NCBI GenBank assembly: GCA_045644325.1
Contig: JAZRGT010000097.1
Coordinates: forward strand, 29,607-93,606
Reading direction: 5' to 3'
Length of the DNA: 64,000 bases
Source: CAG-390 sp045644325
GTDB taxonomy: Bacteria; Bacillota; Clostridia; Oscillospirales; CAG-272
The number at the start of each line of letters is the position of its first letter. Position 1 is the first letter of the stretch. Below the pieces are notes generated by a model. That model saw nothing but the letters and a program-made list of their open reading frames with translations, did no database searches and was not told the origin of the DNA. The position numbers were made by a program, and so were the translations under genes. Shown here one piece after another: positions 15,329 to 23,427 of this stretch.

Positions 15329-17140
15329 TTAGTTGTCATCACCAAGCTTAAGCACCGACATAAAGGCTTCGGGCGAAACCTGAACCGAGCCGAGCTTACG
15401 CATCTTCTTTTTACCTTCCTTCTGCTTTTCAAGCAGCTTCTTCTTACGGGTAATATCACCGCCGTAGCACTTTGCAAGAACGTCCTTGCGCATTGCCTTT
15501 ACGGTCTCTCTCGCGATGATTCTTGCGCCGATAGCCGCCTGAATCGGGATCTCGAAGAGCTGGCGCGGGATGTTTTCCTTAAGTCTTTCCGCAATCTTAC
15601 GCGCACGGGCATAAGCCTTTTCCTCGTGAACGATGAAGGAAAGCGCGTCGACCTGATCGCCGTTGAGAAGAATATCGAGTCTGCAAAGCTTGGAGGCGCG
15701 GTACTCGTACATTTCGTAATCGAGCGAAGCATATCCTCTCGAGCGCGATTTGAGCGCGTCGAAGAAGTTATAAATGATCTCATTGAGCGGAAGCTCGTAG
15801 TGGAGCTCGACGCGGATGTTATCAAGGTACTTCATATCCTTGAACACGCCTCGGCGATCCTGACAGAGATCCATCAGAGTGCCGACGTATTCCTGAGGAG
15901 TAATGATGTTCGCCTTGACGATAGGCTCGTAAGCCACGTCGATCTCGTCGGGCTGAGGATAATCGGTGGGGTTATCAATACGGCGCATCTCGCCGTCCTT
16001 GGTCTTGACCTCATAGATAACGCTCGGCGCGGTGGTGATGAGATCGAGATTGAACTCACGCTCAAGTCGCTCCTCGATGATCTCCATATGAAGAAGTCCG
16101 AGGAATCCGCAACGGAATCCGAATCCGAGCGCGGTTGAGGTCTCGGGCTCAAAGGTGAGAGCCGCATCGTTGAGCTGAAGCTTGAGAAGTGCCTCGCGAA
16201 GGTCCTCATAGCGGGAGCCGTCCTCGGGGTAAATTCCCGCGAAAACCATAGGCTGAACCGCCTTGAAGCCGGGGAGTGCCTCACTCGCGGGCTCGTCGGC
16301 AAGGGTAACGGTATCGCCAACGCGGGTATCCGAAATATTCTTGATCGAAGCGGTCAGATAACCAACCTCGCCGACAGAAAGCTCGCCGCGGGGCTTGAGG
16401 CCAAAAGCCTCCATAGAGCCTACTGCGGTGACCTCAAATACCGCTCCGGTGCTCATAAGCTTGATCTTGTCGCCCGTGCGGAGAGTGCCGTCAATGATTC
16501 GGATATAAACGACGACTCCGAGATAGGAATCGTAATATGAGTCGAAGATAAGCGCACGAAGGGGCGCATCGGGATCGCCCTCGGGATTCGGAATGTCGCG
16601 GACGACAGCCTCGAGGACGTCGTGGATATTAAGTCCGACCTTTGCCGAAACAGCGGGGCAGTCCTCGGCGGGAATGCCGATGATATCCTCGATTTCGTTA
16701 CGGCAACGCTCAACGTCGGCGCTGGGGAGGTCGATCTTGTTGATGACGGGAACGATCTCGAGTCCCGCATCGACAGCAAGATAAGCGTTTGCAAGCGTCT
16801 GCGCCTCTATGCCCTGCGTTGCGTCAACGACGAGAAGCGCACCCTCGCAGGCATTGAGCGAGCGGGAGACCTCGTAGTTAAAGTCAACGTGACCGGGGGT
16901 GTCGATGAGGTTGAAAATGTAGTCCTCACCGTTGTCTGCCTTATAGTCAAGTCTTACGGCGCGCGCCTTGATAGTGATTCCGCGCTCGCGCTCGAGGTCC
17001 ATATTATCGAGGACCTGCTCCTCCATATCGCGCTTCGCGACCGCGCCCGTCTCCTCAAGCAGACGGTCGGCAAGAGTTGACTTACCGTGGTCGATATGCG
17101 CAATTATCGAAAAATTTCTGATCTGTTTGTTGTTTGCCAT
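15329..17140 (-). CDS. lepA: Elongation factor 4 (LepA), ribosome back-translocase GTPase
   Basis: 603 aa. G1 AHIDHGKSTLADRLL, switch I RERGITIKARAVRL, G3 DTPGHVDF, G4 NKIDLPSA, domains II-V, and the LepA-specific C-terminal domain ending with a KKLLEKQKEGKKKMRKLGSV motif. It acts on 70S ribosomes and is linked to elongation or 30S assembly. Its promoter (17184-17212) and GAGAG ribosome site lie just upstream. Confidence 0.97.
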   Translation of the reverse strand: MANNKQIRNFSIIAHIDHGKSTLADRLLEETGAVAKRDMEEQVLDNMDLERERGITIKARAVRLDYKADNGEDYIFNLIDTPGHVDFNYEVSRSLNACEGALLVVDATQGIEAQTLANAYLAVDAGLEIVPVINKIDLPSADVERCRNEIEDIIGIPAEDCPAVSAKVGLNIHDVLEAVVRDIPNPEGDPDAPLRALIFDSYYDSYLGVVVYIRIIDGTLRTGDKIKLMSTGAVFEVTAVGSMEAFGLKPRGELSVGEVGYLTASIKNISDTRVGDTVTLADEPASEALPGFKAVQPMVFAGIYPEDGSRYEDLREALLKLQLNDAALTFEPETSTALGFGFRCGFLGLLHMEIIEERLEREFNLDLITTAPSVIYEVKTKDGEMRRIDNPTDYPQPDEIDVAYEPIVKANIITPQEYVGTLMDLCQDRRGVFKDMKYLDNIRVELHYELPLNEIIYNFFDALKSRSRGYASLDYEMYEYRASKLCRLDILLNGDQVDALSFIVHEEKAYARARKIAERLKENIPRQLFEIPIQAAIGARIIARETVKAMRKDVLAKCYGGDITRKKKLLEKQKEGKKKMRKLGSVQVSPEAFMSVLKLGDDN

Positions 17141-17183
17141 TTTATACTCTCGTTTAAAATTAAATTACATATAGTCAGTATAT

Positions 17184-17212
17184 ATTATACCTTAAATGGA
17201 GAAAGAAAACAA
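17184..17212 (-). promoter_or_regulatory. Promoter of lepA-hemW
   Basis: Minus-strand TTGTTT, 17-bp spacer, TATAAT. Confidence 0.65.
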
Positions 17213-17269
17213 GAGGATTTTGAAAATTTTTATCAATCTGCAAGAAAAAATGGCGAAATATTATTTAAA

Positions 17270-17300
17270 CTGAAAAAGAGCGCACACGCGCTCTTTTTAT
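17270..17300 (-). terminator. Terminator after the SLOG-like gene
   Basis: AAAAAGAGCGC / GCGCTCTTTTT hairpin with a short loop at the 3' end of the minus-strand gene. Confidence 0.75.
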
Positions 17301-17719
17301 TTACAAAGATTATAAACCTTCTTCCCGCATTGTTCCGCCATCGCCTTGAACTTTGCCGCGCCGCTTCTTAAATGTGTAACGTAAGTTATAACGCAGTCCG
17401 AATGATCGACCATCCACTCGTTTCGCATAGGTATAGCACTTTTCGGATGAGCAAATTCAATTCCTTCGGGGAGAATGACATTCTCCGCCGGAGTTTTTTC
17501 TTTCGGCAAGTACGCATAAACAACGTAATACTTAATCTGTGGATAGATCGGCGCAAGCTCTTGCAAAACGGAAAGCGCCATCGCGTCAAACTGTCCGTGG
17601 TTGCCGACGTAAAAGCAGTCTACCCCTTGCTGTATGATAAGCTGTGTTATTTTGAGCTTCAAAGGTGCTCTCAACGATTGCGGCGCATCTCTGTGTCCGA
17701 AAAACGTGCAGGTCTTCAT
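17297..17719 (-). CDS. SLOG-like (YpsA/DUF1273-type) small protein
   Basis: 140 aa. The pattern FFGHRD at residue 6, VGNHGQFDAMAL in the middle and DCVITYVTHLRSGAAKF near the end match the SLOG superfamily of nucleotide-derivative binding Rossmann-like proteins (YpsA/DUF1273 type). Such proteins are thought to sense or process nucleotide ligands, and are often found as accessory genes with unclear function. The gene is divergent from a tandem-HTH regulator; their -35 regions overlap around 17800-17805, which suggests joint control. Confidence 0.7.
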   Translation of the reverse strand: MKTCTFFGHRDAPQSLRAPLKLKITQLIIQQGVDCFYVGNHGQFDAMALSVLQELAPIYPQIKYYVVYAYLPKEKTPAENVILPEGIEFAHPKSAIPMRNEWMVDHSDCVITYVTHLRSGAAKFKAMAEQCGKKVYNLCK

Positions 17720-17776
17720 AACAATTCTTCCTTGAAAATGAATTTGACATAAACCTCAACGGCACTGTCAATAATA

Positions 17777-17805
17777 ATTATAGTCCAATTTCGGTCAAAT
17801 GTCAA
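17777..17805 (-). promoter_or_regulatory. Promoter of the SLOG-like gene
   Basis: Minus-strand TTGACA (17800-17805), 17-bp spacer, TATAAT (17777-17782). It lies back-to-back with the -10 box TATAAT (17826-17831) of the HTH gene. Confidence 0.75.
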
Positions 17806-17857
17806 TAGTCTGATTTAAGTCATTTTATAATATAAACAAAAAATCAGAAGGTTTGCT

Positions 17858-18292
17858 ATGTATCAAAGATTGAAGGATTTAAGAGAAGACCGCGATTTGA
17901 CACAAAAGGAAGTTGCCGAGCTGATTGGTAAATCACGTTCGGGGTATTCAAATTATGAATCGGGAGCTTGCGATATCCCGACAGAAGTACTGATCTTTTT
18001 GGCTAAATATTACCACACAAGCACAGACTATATATTGGGTGAAACGCAAATAACGGCAAGGCATAGCTTGAACGGTCACGATAAAAACAGATATAAAGAA
18101 TTGCGCATTAAGAATGCATTAAATCAAACCGAGCTTGCAAAACGTATCGGTATGTCTCAAATAGGTTATTCAAAGTACGAAACGGGTCGGTGCGGTATGC
18201 CGACGATCATCCTTATAAAGCTCGCACGAATTTATAACGTCAGCATCGACTATCTTCTCGGTCTTACCGATGTTGAAGAAAGATACGAATAA
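17858..18292 (+). CDS. Regulator with two tandem XRE helix-turn-helix domains
   Basis: 144 aa made of two HTH_XRE domains in tandem: residues ~1-62 (LKDLREDRDLTQKEVAELIG ... YHTSTDYILG) and ~80-140 (YKELRIKNALNQTELAKRIG ... YNVSIDYLLG). Both have the same design, including a Y.NYESG / YSKYETG recognition helix, so one gene arose by internal duplication. It has no effector domain, so one monomer may bind two half-sites. AGAAGG precedes the ATG. The AT-rich codons differ from the surrounding GC-richer genes, which could mean transfer. It is divergent from the SLOG gene. Confidence 0.85.
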   Translation: MYQRLKDLREDRDLTQKEVAELIGKSRSGYSNYESGACDIPTEVLIFLAKYYHTSTDYILGETQITARHSLNGHDKNRYKELRIKNALNQTELAKRIGMSQIGYSKYETGRCGMPTIILIKLARIYNVSIDYLLGLTDVEERYE

Positions 18293-18299
18293 TGAGTTG

Positions 18300-18342
18300 A
18301 CATAAAACACCCGTCCCTTTTTGAGGGACGGGTGTTTTATGT
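18300..18342. terminator. Strong bidirectional terminator
   Basis: A 19-bp perfect stem (18300-18318 with 18324-18342) around TTTTG, with AAAA and TTTT inside the arms (CACCCGTCCC core). It separates convergent genes. Confidence 0.8.
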
Positions 18343-18473
18343 CCGAGCCGCCTGCGGGGCGCAGTCGGATCGAAGCACATAGGGGGGATTTCGACCTCTG
18401 CGGAGGTCGACTTAAGGCTCCGCCTTAAGAATCCGCAAACTTTTGAAAAAGTTTGATCAAAACTTTCCGCTTT
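18343..18473 (-). repeat. Gene-3'-end hairpin element, TTAAGTCGACC family, copy 1
   Basis: Read on the minus strand from the surface-protein stop: AGCGGAAAGTTTTGATC, AAACTTTTTCAAAAGTTT stem, TTAAGGC/GCCTTAAG, CGACCTCCGCAGAGGTCG hairpin, TGTGCTTC, then a CGACTGCGCCCCGCAGG stem. The copy at 33060-33180 has the same order with compensated stems. Confidence 0.7.
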
Positions 18474-20708
18474 TTAATTCCAGCAGACTCCGTTGGCATC
18501 GATGTTTGCTGTGGAGGAGCTTGACATTTTGACGTCGGCAGCCTTATCACCGATAAATATGGCGAGGGCGTTGAGCGAGGTCGGCATTTTGAGCGTCAGA
18601 ATATCGCCGACGGTCAGATATTCGCCCGAATTTAATCGGAGTGAAGTACTCTGCGCGACCGAGTCAAAATTTTGACAGTGCTTTGTCTCGCTAGACATAC
18701 CGCCCGAAGGCATCAGCGCAAGGACGTATCCGCCCGTGTAGGTATATCCCCTTTCGCTGTCGATCGCGGAATTTCCGCCCGAGGTCGAGATCACGACCGT
18801 CTTACCGCCGCCGAAAACGATACCCTTGTAGGAATCGCGGCTGTTCGAATCTATTCCGTCGCCCGAGGCGTAGATATAGAGAGTACCGCCGTTGATCTCA
18901 ACGCCCACTCCCGAAGAAACAGTAGAATTAATTCCGTCGTCATTCGAGCGCAGAGCAACATTGGCACGCCCCAAAACGACGTTCAACCCTTCAAGACCCT
19001 CGTAGCTGTTCGTAATCGTAATATCACCGCCCGAAAGAGTCAGTTTTCCGTCGGCGTGAATGCCGTCGTCATTTGAATGGATATTGAGAGTACCGCCCGA
19101 AACGGTTACGTTGCCCGTGGGCTTCTTGCCGTTTTCAAGCGCAGTATCGGCATTGGCGTGGACGGCATCATCGTACGCCTTGATAAGGATGCGGCCGCTC
19201 GCGATTTTTATCTCATTTGATGCTTTGATGCCCTTGGCAGAATGATCCGACTTTTGCGAATTCCCCTCGCCGGGTAAGCCGCCCATACCGCCTCCACCGG
19301 GACGTCCACTCGCACCCGGAAAACCGCCGGGGCTCTGCGCGGTCGAATAATTCGTCCACTTGACCTCAAACGCAGTGCCGTTTTCGACAAGCTCGATCAT
19401 ATCGTAGCTTTCGTTGACCGAAAGAACAGGCGATGCAATAGTGTATTCACCGTTTTCGGGCTTTTGTTCCGCCTTGCAGGCAAAAATCTGCATCTTCGTA
19501 CAACCCGCCGGTTTGTCAACCTTGTAAATGAACGCCGATGCCGTTTGCTGCTGAGAGCCGGGCTTGCTCGGTCTGCTGCCTCCCTGCATACCGCCGGGAG
19601 CTGTACCGGGCGCTCCTCCCCCGGGCATTCCATCGGGAGGAGCACTCGGCTTTTCTCCCATTGAGTCGGATCCCGATTCAAGCTTTGCAGTCTTCCAAAT
19701 GCTTTCGCCCGCATCGTTGGTGTATTTTACTGCTAAATTATAATCCTTCGAGATATAACGGATATAATAAACGCCTTCACTGACCGCCGTTACCTCCTCG
19801 GAATACTCGGAGTATTTGTCGGTATAGATATTCAGCACTGCCGTACCGCCGACGATTGCATCGTGCGAAGAATCAATTCCGTCGCAAGCGGAGTAAATAT
19901 CAACCTTGCCTCCGATGATCTCAATATTTCCTCGCTGATTGCCCTTATCCGAAATATCGCTGTTCGTGGTTTTGATACCGTCGCCCGCACGGGAAATCAG
20001 CACGATATTGCCCGACTCGACCGTCACGCTGTCGTTTCCCTTTAGTGCATTGTCGACGCAGGTTACGGTAAGATTCAGACTTTTGATTTCAAGATCGTCC
20101 TTGGTGTGGATGCCGTTATTATTTTGCGACTCGATGGTAAGACTTCCCTTTCCGCCCATCTGCATATCGCATTCGGCGTGCACTGCACCCGAATGAACAC
20201 TCTCGGCTGTCTGATCGACCGCATCGCGCAGATCATAAATAAAATTCACGGTGTCCTTTTTTGCGGTCAGAATGAATTTGTCACCGCCTTGAACCACAAT
20301 TGGAGCTTCATCAATGCTTTGAATAATGACACCCTCGAGTACAAGCTCAAACTGATGGTCTTCGCCCGCGTCAATAACGATGTATCCGCCGAGATTTCCG
20401 CGCAGCGTGTATATCGAATCGGTCGTTAGTCCCGAAAAGGTCAGAACACCGTTTTCGAGAGTGTATGCATTCGGCGTTCCCGCAGTGCAAATGACCTGAA
20501 GTGTGGTCTCGATATTCTCCTTAACGTGTTCAAAACCGATGTCGGTCACTTCCGCGGTTTCACCGACACTTTCATCACCCTCGCTTTCATCGAAGAGGCC
20601 GATACCCTTTTCGGTACTGTCTTCACCAAAAATCTCACCGCCGAACGTCGGTCCGCAGGAGGAAAACAGCAGAAGCGAAGCGAGCAGAATTGCAATTAAT
20701 CTTTTCAT
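18474..20708 (-). CDS. Surface lipoprotein with Cthe_2159-like carbohydrate-binding repeats
   Basis: 744 aa. Signal peptide with lipobox (LLLFSSC). The body has repeated beta-helix-like strands such as GGKGSLTIESQNNNGIHTKD, GNIEIIGGKVDIYSACDGID, GTLNIHSNDDGIHADG and GTLYIYASGDGIDSNSRD; the recurring N-x-D-G-I-x-x motif is typical of the Cthe_2159 (PF14262) polysaccharide-binding family. Two Gly/Pro/Met-rich linkers (about residues 350-390 and 465-490) separate modules. It likely sits on the outer face and binds acidic glycans or calcium. It is the last gene of an operon with DUF4956 and a VTC-domain protein, overlapping the former by one base. Confidence 0.8.
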   Translation of the reverse strand: MKRLIAILLASLLLFSSCGPTFGGEIFGEDSTEKGIGLFDESEGDESVGETAEVTDIGFEHVKENIETTLQVICTAGTPNAYTLENGVLTFSGLTTDSIYTLRGNLGGYIVIDAGEDHQFELVLEGVIIQSIDEAPIVVQGGDKFILTAKKDTVNFIYDLRDAVDQTAESVHSGAVHAECDMQMGGKGSLTIESQNNNGIHTKDDLEIKSLNLTVTCVDNALKGNDSVTVESGNIVLISRAGDGIKTTNSDISDKGNQRGNIEIIGGKVDIYSACDGIDSSHDAIVGGTAVLNIYTDKYSEYSEEVTAVSEGVYYIRYISKDYNLAVKYTNDAGESIWKTAKLESGSDSMGEKPSAPPDGMPGGGAPGTAPGGMQGGSRPSKPGSQQQTASAFIYKVDKPAGCTKMQIFACKAEQKPENGEYTIASPVLSVNESYDMIELVENGTAFEVKWTNYSTAQSPGGFPGASGRPGGGGMGGLPGEGNSQKSDHSAKGIKASNEIKIASGRILIKAYDDAVHANADTALENGKKPTGNVTVSGGTLNIHSNDDGIHADGKLTLSGGDITITNSYEGLEGLNVVLGRANVALRSNDDGINSTVSSGVGVEINGGTLYIYASGDGIDSNSRDSYKGIVFGGGKTVVISTSGGNSAIDSERGYTYTGGYVLALMPSGGMSSETKHCQNFDSVAQSTSLRLNSGEYLTVGDILTLKMPTSLNALAIFIGDKAADVKMSSSSTANIDANGVCWN

Positions 20709-21379
20709 CAGAGCTCATTCTCCTCGGGCGCGGTGTAAAGAGAAATTTCGAGATTGCCGTTGCGCTCGCGGATGGCGTCGATCATCTCTTTGGAACGCGA
20801 TGCGTCCTTGAGATCAACAACGTAAGTCAGCTTATAAAGGCTTCCCATATTCGAGGTTTTGGTCTTGATCAGACGTGCGCTTCTCGTATATTCCTTGAAG
20901 ATTTCATCAAAAACGCCGTGGAAGTTAAGAGATTCCGGAATCGTTACGTGGAGCTCATACTCGCGCTCGCGCTTGATCGGGATGAGCGAAAAGACGAGCA
21001 TAATAACCGAAATGACCGCAGTAAAAAGAAGCGAAATTGCAACGTAACCCGCCGCAGATGCAAGTCCTGCAGTCATTGCAAGAAAGATCGACGCGATCTC
21101 GCGTGCTTTTCCGGGCACGGAACGGAAACGGACAAGTGAAAACGCACCTGCAACGGCAATTCCCGTGCCAACGTTGCCGTTGACCATCATAATAACTGTC
21201 TGCACTATCGCGGGGAGCAAAAGCACGGTGACGGCAAAGCTCTTCGTCACTCTGTTCTTAAATGCAGTTGCAAAAAGCACTATAAGACCGCACAGAAGCG
21301 ATGCTGCGAGTGCGACAAGGTAATCGGAAAGGGTCAGTCCCTCGCCCGCATTTACTATTGACGAAAAAATTTCATTCAT
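20708..21379 (-). CDS. DUF4956 membrane protein
   Basis: About 223 aa. The N-terminal half has several membrane spans (YLVALAASLLCGLIVLFATA, FAVTVLLLPAIVQTVIMMV, GYVAISLLFTAVISVIMLVF) with the GNVGTGIAVAGAFSLVRFRS motif typical of DUF4956; the C-terminal ~75 residues form a soluble ACT-like domain. It often accompanies VTC-domain and CotH/Cthe_2159 genes, as here, and may help export or assemble a polymer (inference). ATG at 21379 overlaps the VTC stop by 8 nt and has GAGGG upstream; an in-frame ATG at 21400 is an alternative. Confidence 0.8.
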   Translation of the reverse strand: MNEIFSSIVNAGEGLTLSDYLVALAASLLCGLIVLFATAFKNRVTKSFAVTVLLLPAIVQTVIMMVNGNVGTGIAVAGAFSLVRFRSVPGKAREIASIFLAMTAGLASAAGYVAISLLFTAVISVIMLVFSLIPIKREREYELHVTIPESLNFHGVFDEIFKEYTRSARLIKTKTSNMGSLYKLTYVVDLKDASRSKEMIDAIRERNGNLEISLYTAPEENEL

Positions 21380-22097
21380 TTTCTTTTTCCCTCTTTTCAT
21401 TCATAATGTCTGAATATGCTTTTCCGTATTTTGAATAAGAAGTCGGATAGATTTTGAGCTCGTCGAGCGCGTGCGAAAGCCAAAGCGGCATCGCGCCGTC
21501 GGTCTTGATCTCCATAAGGCAAAAGCCGTCATCGAGTATCCTCTTTCCGCCCGAGCCGCAAGTCAGATCGAGGTTGGTATCTCTGTACCTCACCGCGCTG
21601 TCAAAGGTGATGCGCAGCGCGGGCAGATCGCGGACAAAAAAAGCATCGCGCTCATATGAAATTATAACGGACGGCTTCGGATGCTCATAAAAGCACATCG
21701 CGTAGTCAATCTCGCGCATTATCTGCGAGTCGGGAGGCTTTTTACCGCCGTTTATGTAATCGACAGACTCGGCAAGTGTCAGCGCGATACGGCGCTTATA
21801 AACGACACCTTTGTATTTCTTTTTGATCTCAAGAAAAACCTTTGACTGCTCGGTCGGCGTGCCGTATGTGCGTACACGGAGCTTTTCCTTATACGCGTGC
21901 CCCCATTTTTTCGCCTCGATCGAAGCGCGAATGATGCGGAAATCGGGCGTGTCGAGGTAGAGGCTCGATATGGTACTGCGCCCGTATTTATCGGGTGTGA
22001 GCATCGGAGAAATTTTTTCAAAAAGCTCCTTGCGTTCCGCATCCGTCAGAATATATTTTTTCTCCACTCGCTTGAATATGAAATTGTCCTTTGCCAC
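21372..22097 (-). CDS. VTC-domain protein, putative polyphosphate polymerase
   Basis: About 241 aa, one VTC (SPX-associated catalytic) domain: FKRVEKKYILTDAERKELF, SSLYLDTPDF, YKEKLRVRTYG, VFLEIKKKYKGVVYKRR and FCLMEIKT, the basic tunnel motifs that bind polyphosphate in yeast Vtc4. In bacteria the activity is mostly inferred. The start is the GTG at 22097: an excellent AAAGGAGG lies 7 nt upstream, and this site falls inside the reading frame of the upstream in-frame ATG at 22121. It heads the operon VTC-DUF4956-Cthe_2159. Confidence 0.82.
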   Translation of the reverse strand: MAKDNFIFKRVEKKYILTDAERKELFEKISPMLTPDKYGRSTISSLYLDTPDFRIIRASIEAKKWGHAYKEKLRVRTYGTPTEQSKVFLEIKKKYKGVVYKRRIALTLAESVDYINGGKKPPDSQIMREIDYAMCFYEHPKPSVIISYERDAFFVRDLPALRITFDSAVRYRDTNLDLTCGSGGKRILDDGFCLMEIKTDGAMPLWLSHALDELKIYPTSYSKYGKAYSDIMNEKREKENE

Positions 22098-22202
22098 GGC
22101 GAACCTCCTTTCTTTATCCAAAAATATTATACACCTATTGTGCGACTTTCAAATGTTTCAAAACCCAAAAGTATGTGAAAGCTGTGTGTTTTTCCGTCAC
22201 AC

Positions 22203-22236
22203 AAAAACTGCCCAGTATTGAAACGGGGCAGTTTTA
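22203..22236 (-). terminator. Terminator of pfkA
   Basis: AAACTGCCC / GGGCAGTTTTTTG stem just after the pfkA stop on the minus strand. Confidence 0.75.
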
Positions 22237-22249
22237 AGCTTTGAATAAA

Positions 22250-23326
22250 TTACTCGCAAAGAGAGAGGTGGATCTCGTAAAGACGCTTGATCTCGGATGC
22301 GCGGAAGTCACAGATCTCTTCCATTGTACCGATCTGCTCGGGTGTGAAGCCCTCAAGCGCCCCCTCCTTGAGCTTCTTCTTATACATCTTATCAACGGTG
22401 AGCGCGAACTTGATGTCGAAGGATACGATACGTCCGTCAACCTCTGCTACGATGCAATCGCTCTTGCCGTCGAGGAGAAGGTCAACCGCATAGCTGCCCA
22501 TCTCTGATGCAGTGAGTCTGTCGCGGAGAGTGGGTGCGCCGCCGCGGACGATGTGTGCAAGGCGCGCAAACTTGGTCTCAACGCCGGTCTTTTCCTGAAT
22601 GACCTTCTTGAGATCCTCGCCGTAGGGCTTGCCCTCAGCGTTGAATACGCCCTCGGAAACAACTACGAGCATACTTCTCTTGCCCGCAGCCTTTGCCTTA
22701 AGGATACGCTCGATAGCGGCATCCTCGTCGAAGGGTACTTCGGGAATCGCGATAGCAACCGCGCCCGATGCGATACCCGCCTTAAGCGCAATCTCGCCGC
22801 AATCACGTCCCATAACCTCAACTACGTTGCAACGCGCGTGAGACTGGCAGGTGTCGCGGAGCTTGTCGATAGCTTCCATAGCGGTGTTCATAGCAGTATC
22901 AAAGCCGACGGTGTAATCGGTAGCGGTGATATCGTTGTCGATAGAGCCGGTAACGCCGATGGTGGGAATTCCGCGGAGGGAAAGATCGGTCGCGCCTCGG
23001 AAGGTTCCGTCGCCGCCGATGGCAACGATGGCATCGATATTGTTATCCTTGCAGGTCTTGACTGCCTTCTGCATGCCCTCTTCGGTCTTGAACTCGTCGC
23101 AACGGTCGGTAAGAAGGATAGTACCGCCAAGATTTTCGATATTGGATACGGCACGCGCGTCGAGGTCGATAATCTCGCCCTTGATAAGTCCGCTGTAGCC
23201 GCCGATAATGCCCTTTACCTTAAGTCCGTTTGCAAGCGCACGGCGGGTGATAGCGCGAACTGCGCAATTCATTCCGGGTGCGTCGCCGCCCGAGGTGAGA
23301 ACTCCGATGGTGTTAAATTTTTTCAT
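22250..23326 (-). CDS. pfkA: ATP-type 6-phosphofructokinase
   Basis: 358 aa. Commits fructose 6-phosphate to glycolysis. GVLTSGGDAPGMNCAVRA at the N-terminus, the ATP-type donor motif GGDGTFRGA, GSIDNDITATDYTVGFDTA and MGRDCGEIAL are all present. The glycine in GGDGT indicates ATP, in contrast with the GGNDS of the paralogue at 9105-10352. The promoter lies at 23379-23407. A perfect 16-bp palindrome (23343-23358) sits between promoter and ribosome site and may be an operator. Confidence 0.94.
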   Translation of the reverse strand: MKKFNTIGVLTSGGDAPGMNCAVRAITRRALANGLKVKGIIGGYSGLIKGEIIDLDARAVSNIENLGGTILLTDRCDEFKTEEGMQKAVKTCKDNNIDAIVAIGGDGTFRGATDLSLRGIPTIGVTGSIDNDITATDYTVGFDTAMNTAMEAIDKLRDTCQSHARCNVVEVMGRDCGEIALKAGIASGAVAIAIPEVPFDEDAAIERILKAKAAGKRSMLVVVSEGVFNAEGKPYGEDLKKVIQEKTGVETKFARLAHIVRGGAPTLRDRLTASEMGSYAVDLLLDGKSDCIVAEVDGRIVSFDIKFALTVDKMYKKKLKEGALEGFTPEQIGTMEEICDFRASEIKRLYEIHLSLCE

Positions 23327-23342
23327 TGTTTTCTCGCTTCCT

Positions 23343-23358
23343 GTCGATATATATCGAC
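23343..23358. promoter_or_regulatory. Palindrome in the pfkA leader
   Basis: GTCGATAT/ATATCGAC, a perfect 16-bp palindrome that abuts the AGGAAG ribosome site of pfkA. It could be a repressor operator or an RNA hairpin. Confidence 0.45.
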
Positions 23359-23378
23359 TTAATATTATTAACCCTTAT

Positions 23379-23407
23379 ATTGTAATATATTATTTCCCGA
23401 AAATCAA
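23379..23407 (-). promoter_or_regulatory. Promoter of pfkA
   Basis: Minus-strand TTGATT, 17-bp spacer, TACAAT. Confidence 0.65.
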
Positions 23408-23427
23408 GAGGTATTTTGTTATTTTTG

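Noticed and set aside
17724..17790. TTGACA at 17744 as plus-strand promoter for the tandem-HTH gene
   Set aside because: No -10 at 16-18 bp; the TATAAT at 17826-17831 is a better -10, although its -35 is weak.
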